From Corallococcus caeni (GTDB taxonomy: Bacteria; Myxococcota; Myxococcia; Myxococcales; Myxococcaceae), in assembly GCF_036245865.1 (NCBI RefSeq), contig NZ_BTTW01000002.1:868001-932000 (forward strand): a DNA stretch of 64,000 nucleotides, written 5' to 3'. The notes beneath the pieces are model-generated. The model saw only the letters and a list, made by a program, of their open reading frames with translations, made no database searches and was not told the origin of the DNA. Numbering within the stretch: the stretch's first letter is position 1; every line of letters begins with the position of its first letter. Made by a program: the position numbers and the translations under genes. Shown here piece after piece: positions 63,816 to 64,000 of the stretch.

Positions 63816-64000
63816 TCAGTCCAGCAGGAAGGTGTACGAGTACTTCATCTCCGTGGCCACCGCCTCGCCGCCCTTGATGGCGGGCTTGAAGCGGAAGCGC
63901 CGGATGGCGTCGCGCGCGGCCTCGTTGAGGCCGTAGCCGGGCCCGGAGATGACCTTCACGTTGGTCACCTTGCCCTCCGCGTCGATGGTGATGGACAGCG
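63816..64000 (-). CDS. TonB C-terminal domain protein (partial, runs off right end)
   Basis: 61 codons of the C-terminus are present. The translation includes LSITIDAEGKVTNVKVISGP, then LNEAARDAIRRFRFKPAIKG and EMKYSYTFLLD. This is the TonB C-terminal fold (strand, helix with the FKPA motif, strand), which contacts TonB boxes of outer membrane transporters. The N-terminal helix and Pro-rich spacer lie outside the window. Confidence 0.88.
   Translation of the reverse strand, partial: LSITIDAEGKVTNVKVISGPGYGLNEAARDAIRRFRFKPAIKGGEAVATEMKYSYTFLLD

Overview
The window is GC-rich DNA from a myxobacterium. Myxococcaceae such as Corallococcus or Myxococcus fit best, though the species cannot be read from the sequence. 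The reasons are two large Ser/Thr-kinase-type proteins with long Pro/Ala linkers, an NtrC-type regulator, lipoproteins of families typical of myxobacteria, and dense coding on both strands. I see no rRNA operon, CRISPR array, transposase or prophage. Both ends cut genes: a Ser/Thr kinase on the left and a TonB-type protein on the right.

Layout. 1-8.9 kb: the C-terminal part of a Ser/Thr kinase, a lipoprotein with 39-bp repeats, a membrane-anchored spermidine-synthase-like protein, then a minus-strand run (GT22-type mannosyltransferase, HIT hydrolase, DUF1275 protein). 8.9-23.5 kb: hprK and rapZ overlap, and 8 kb further on the same strand carries a complete mannose-family phosphotransferase operon (EIIA, EIIB, EIIC, EIID, HPr, enzyme I). 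The HPr keeps the serine that HprK phosphorylates. Between them lie an orphan Imm11-type protein, a GspE-like ATPase with a changed P-loop, a MshEN/zinc-ribbon/TPR protein with a methyltransferase, and an SPFH protein paired with an NAD-kinase-like protein. 23.5-30.5 kb: a minus-strand envelope cluster (MlaC-like carrier, COG4389-type membrane protein, MMPL/RND exporter, lipoprotein, MgtC).

30.5-36 kb: metK with promoter and strong terminator, a solitary GspG-like pseudopilin with a candidate sigma-54 promoter, a highly structured transcribed element ending in an intrinsic terminator, YchJ, UppP, a Nudix hydrolase and a HemK-like methyltransferase. 36-41.7 kb: a minus-strand set of sensor kinase, NtrC-type regulator, BamA/TamA-like outer membrane protein and a small secreted protein. 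41.8-47.3 kb is accessory: a serine hydrolase, a lipoprotein with a JAMM signature, two copies of one lipoprotein family, and between those copies a low-GC DUF4062 gene; a RhuM-type gene overlaps the second copy. 47.3-58 kb: surface-polysaccharide functions (MBOAT acyltransferase, a double SGNH hydrolase, ManC, phosphomannomutase, ROK sugar kinase) with a degenerate kinase carrying PilZ-like, J-like and TPR parts. 58-64 kb: a YCF48-type propeller, a DUF547 protein, a Rieske oxygenase, a small four-cysteine protein, a TolC channel divergent from a MarR regulator with a clear palindrome, and the TonB end.

The strongest candidates for undescribed biology are the DUF4062/RhuM island, the SPFH plus NAD-kinase-like pair, the structured RNA after gspG, the double-SGNH/MBOAT pair and the degenerate kinase fusion. 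All functions are inferred from recognised motifs; no database search was run.
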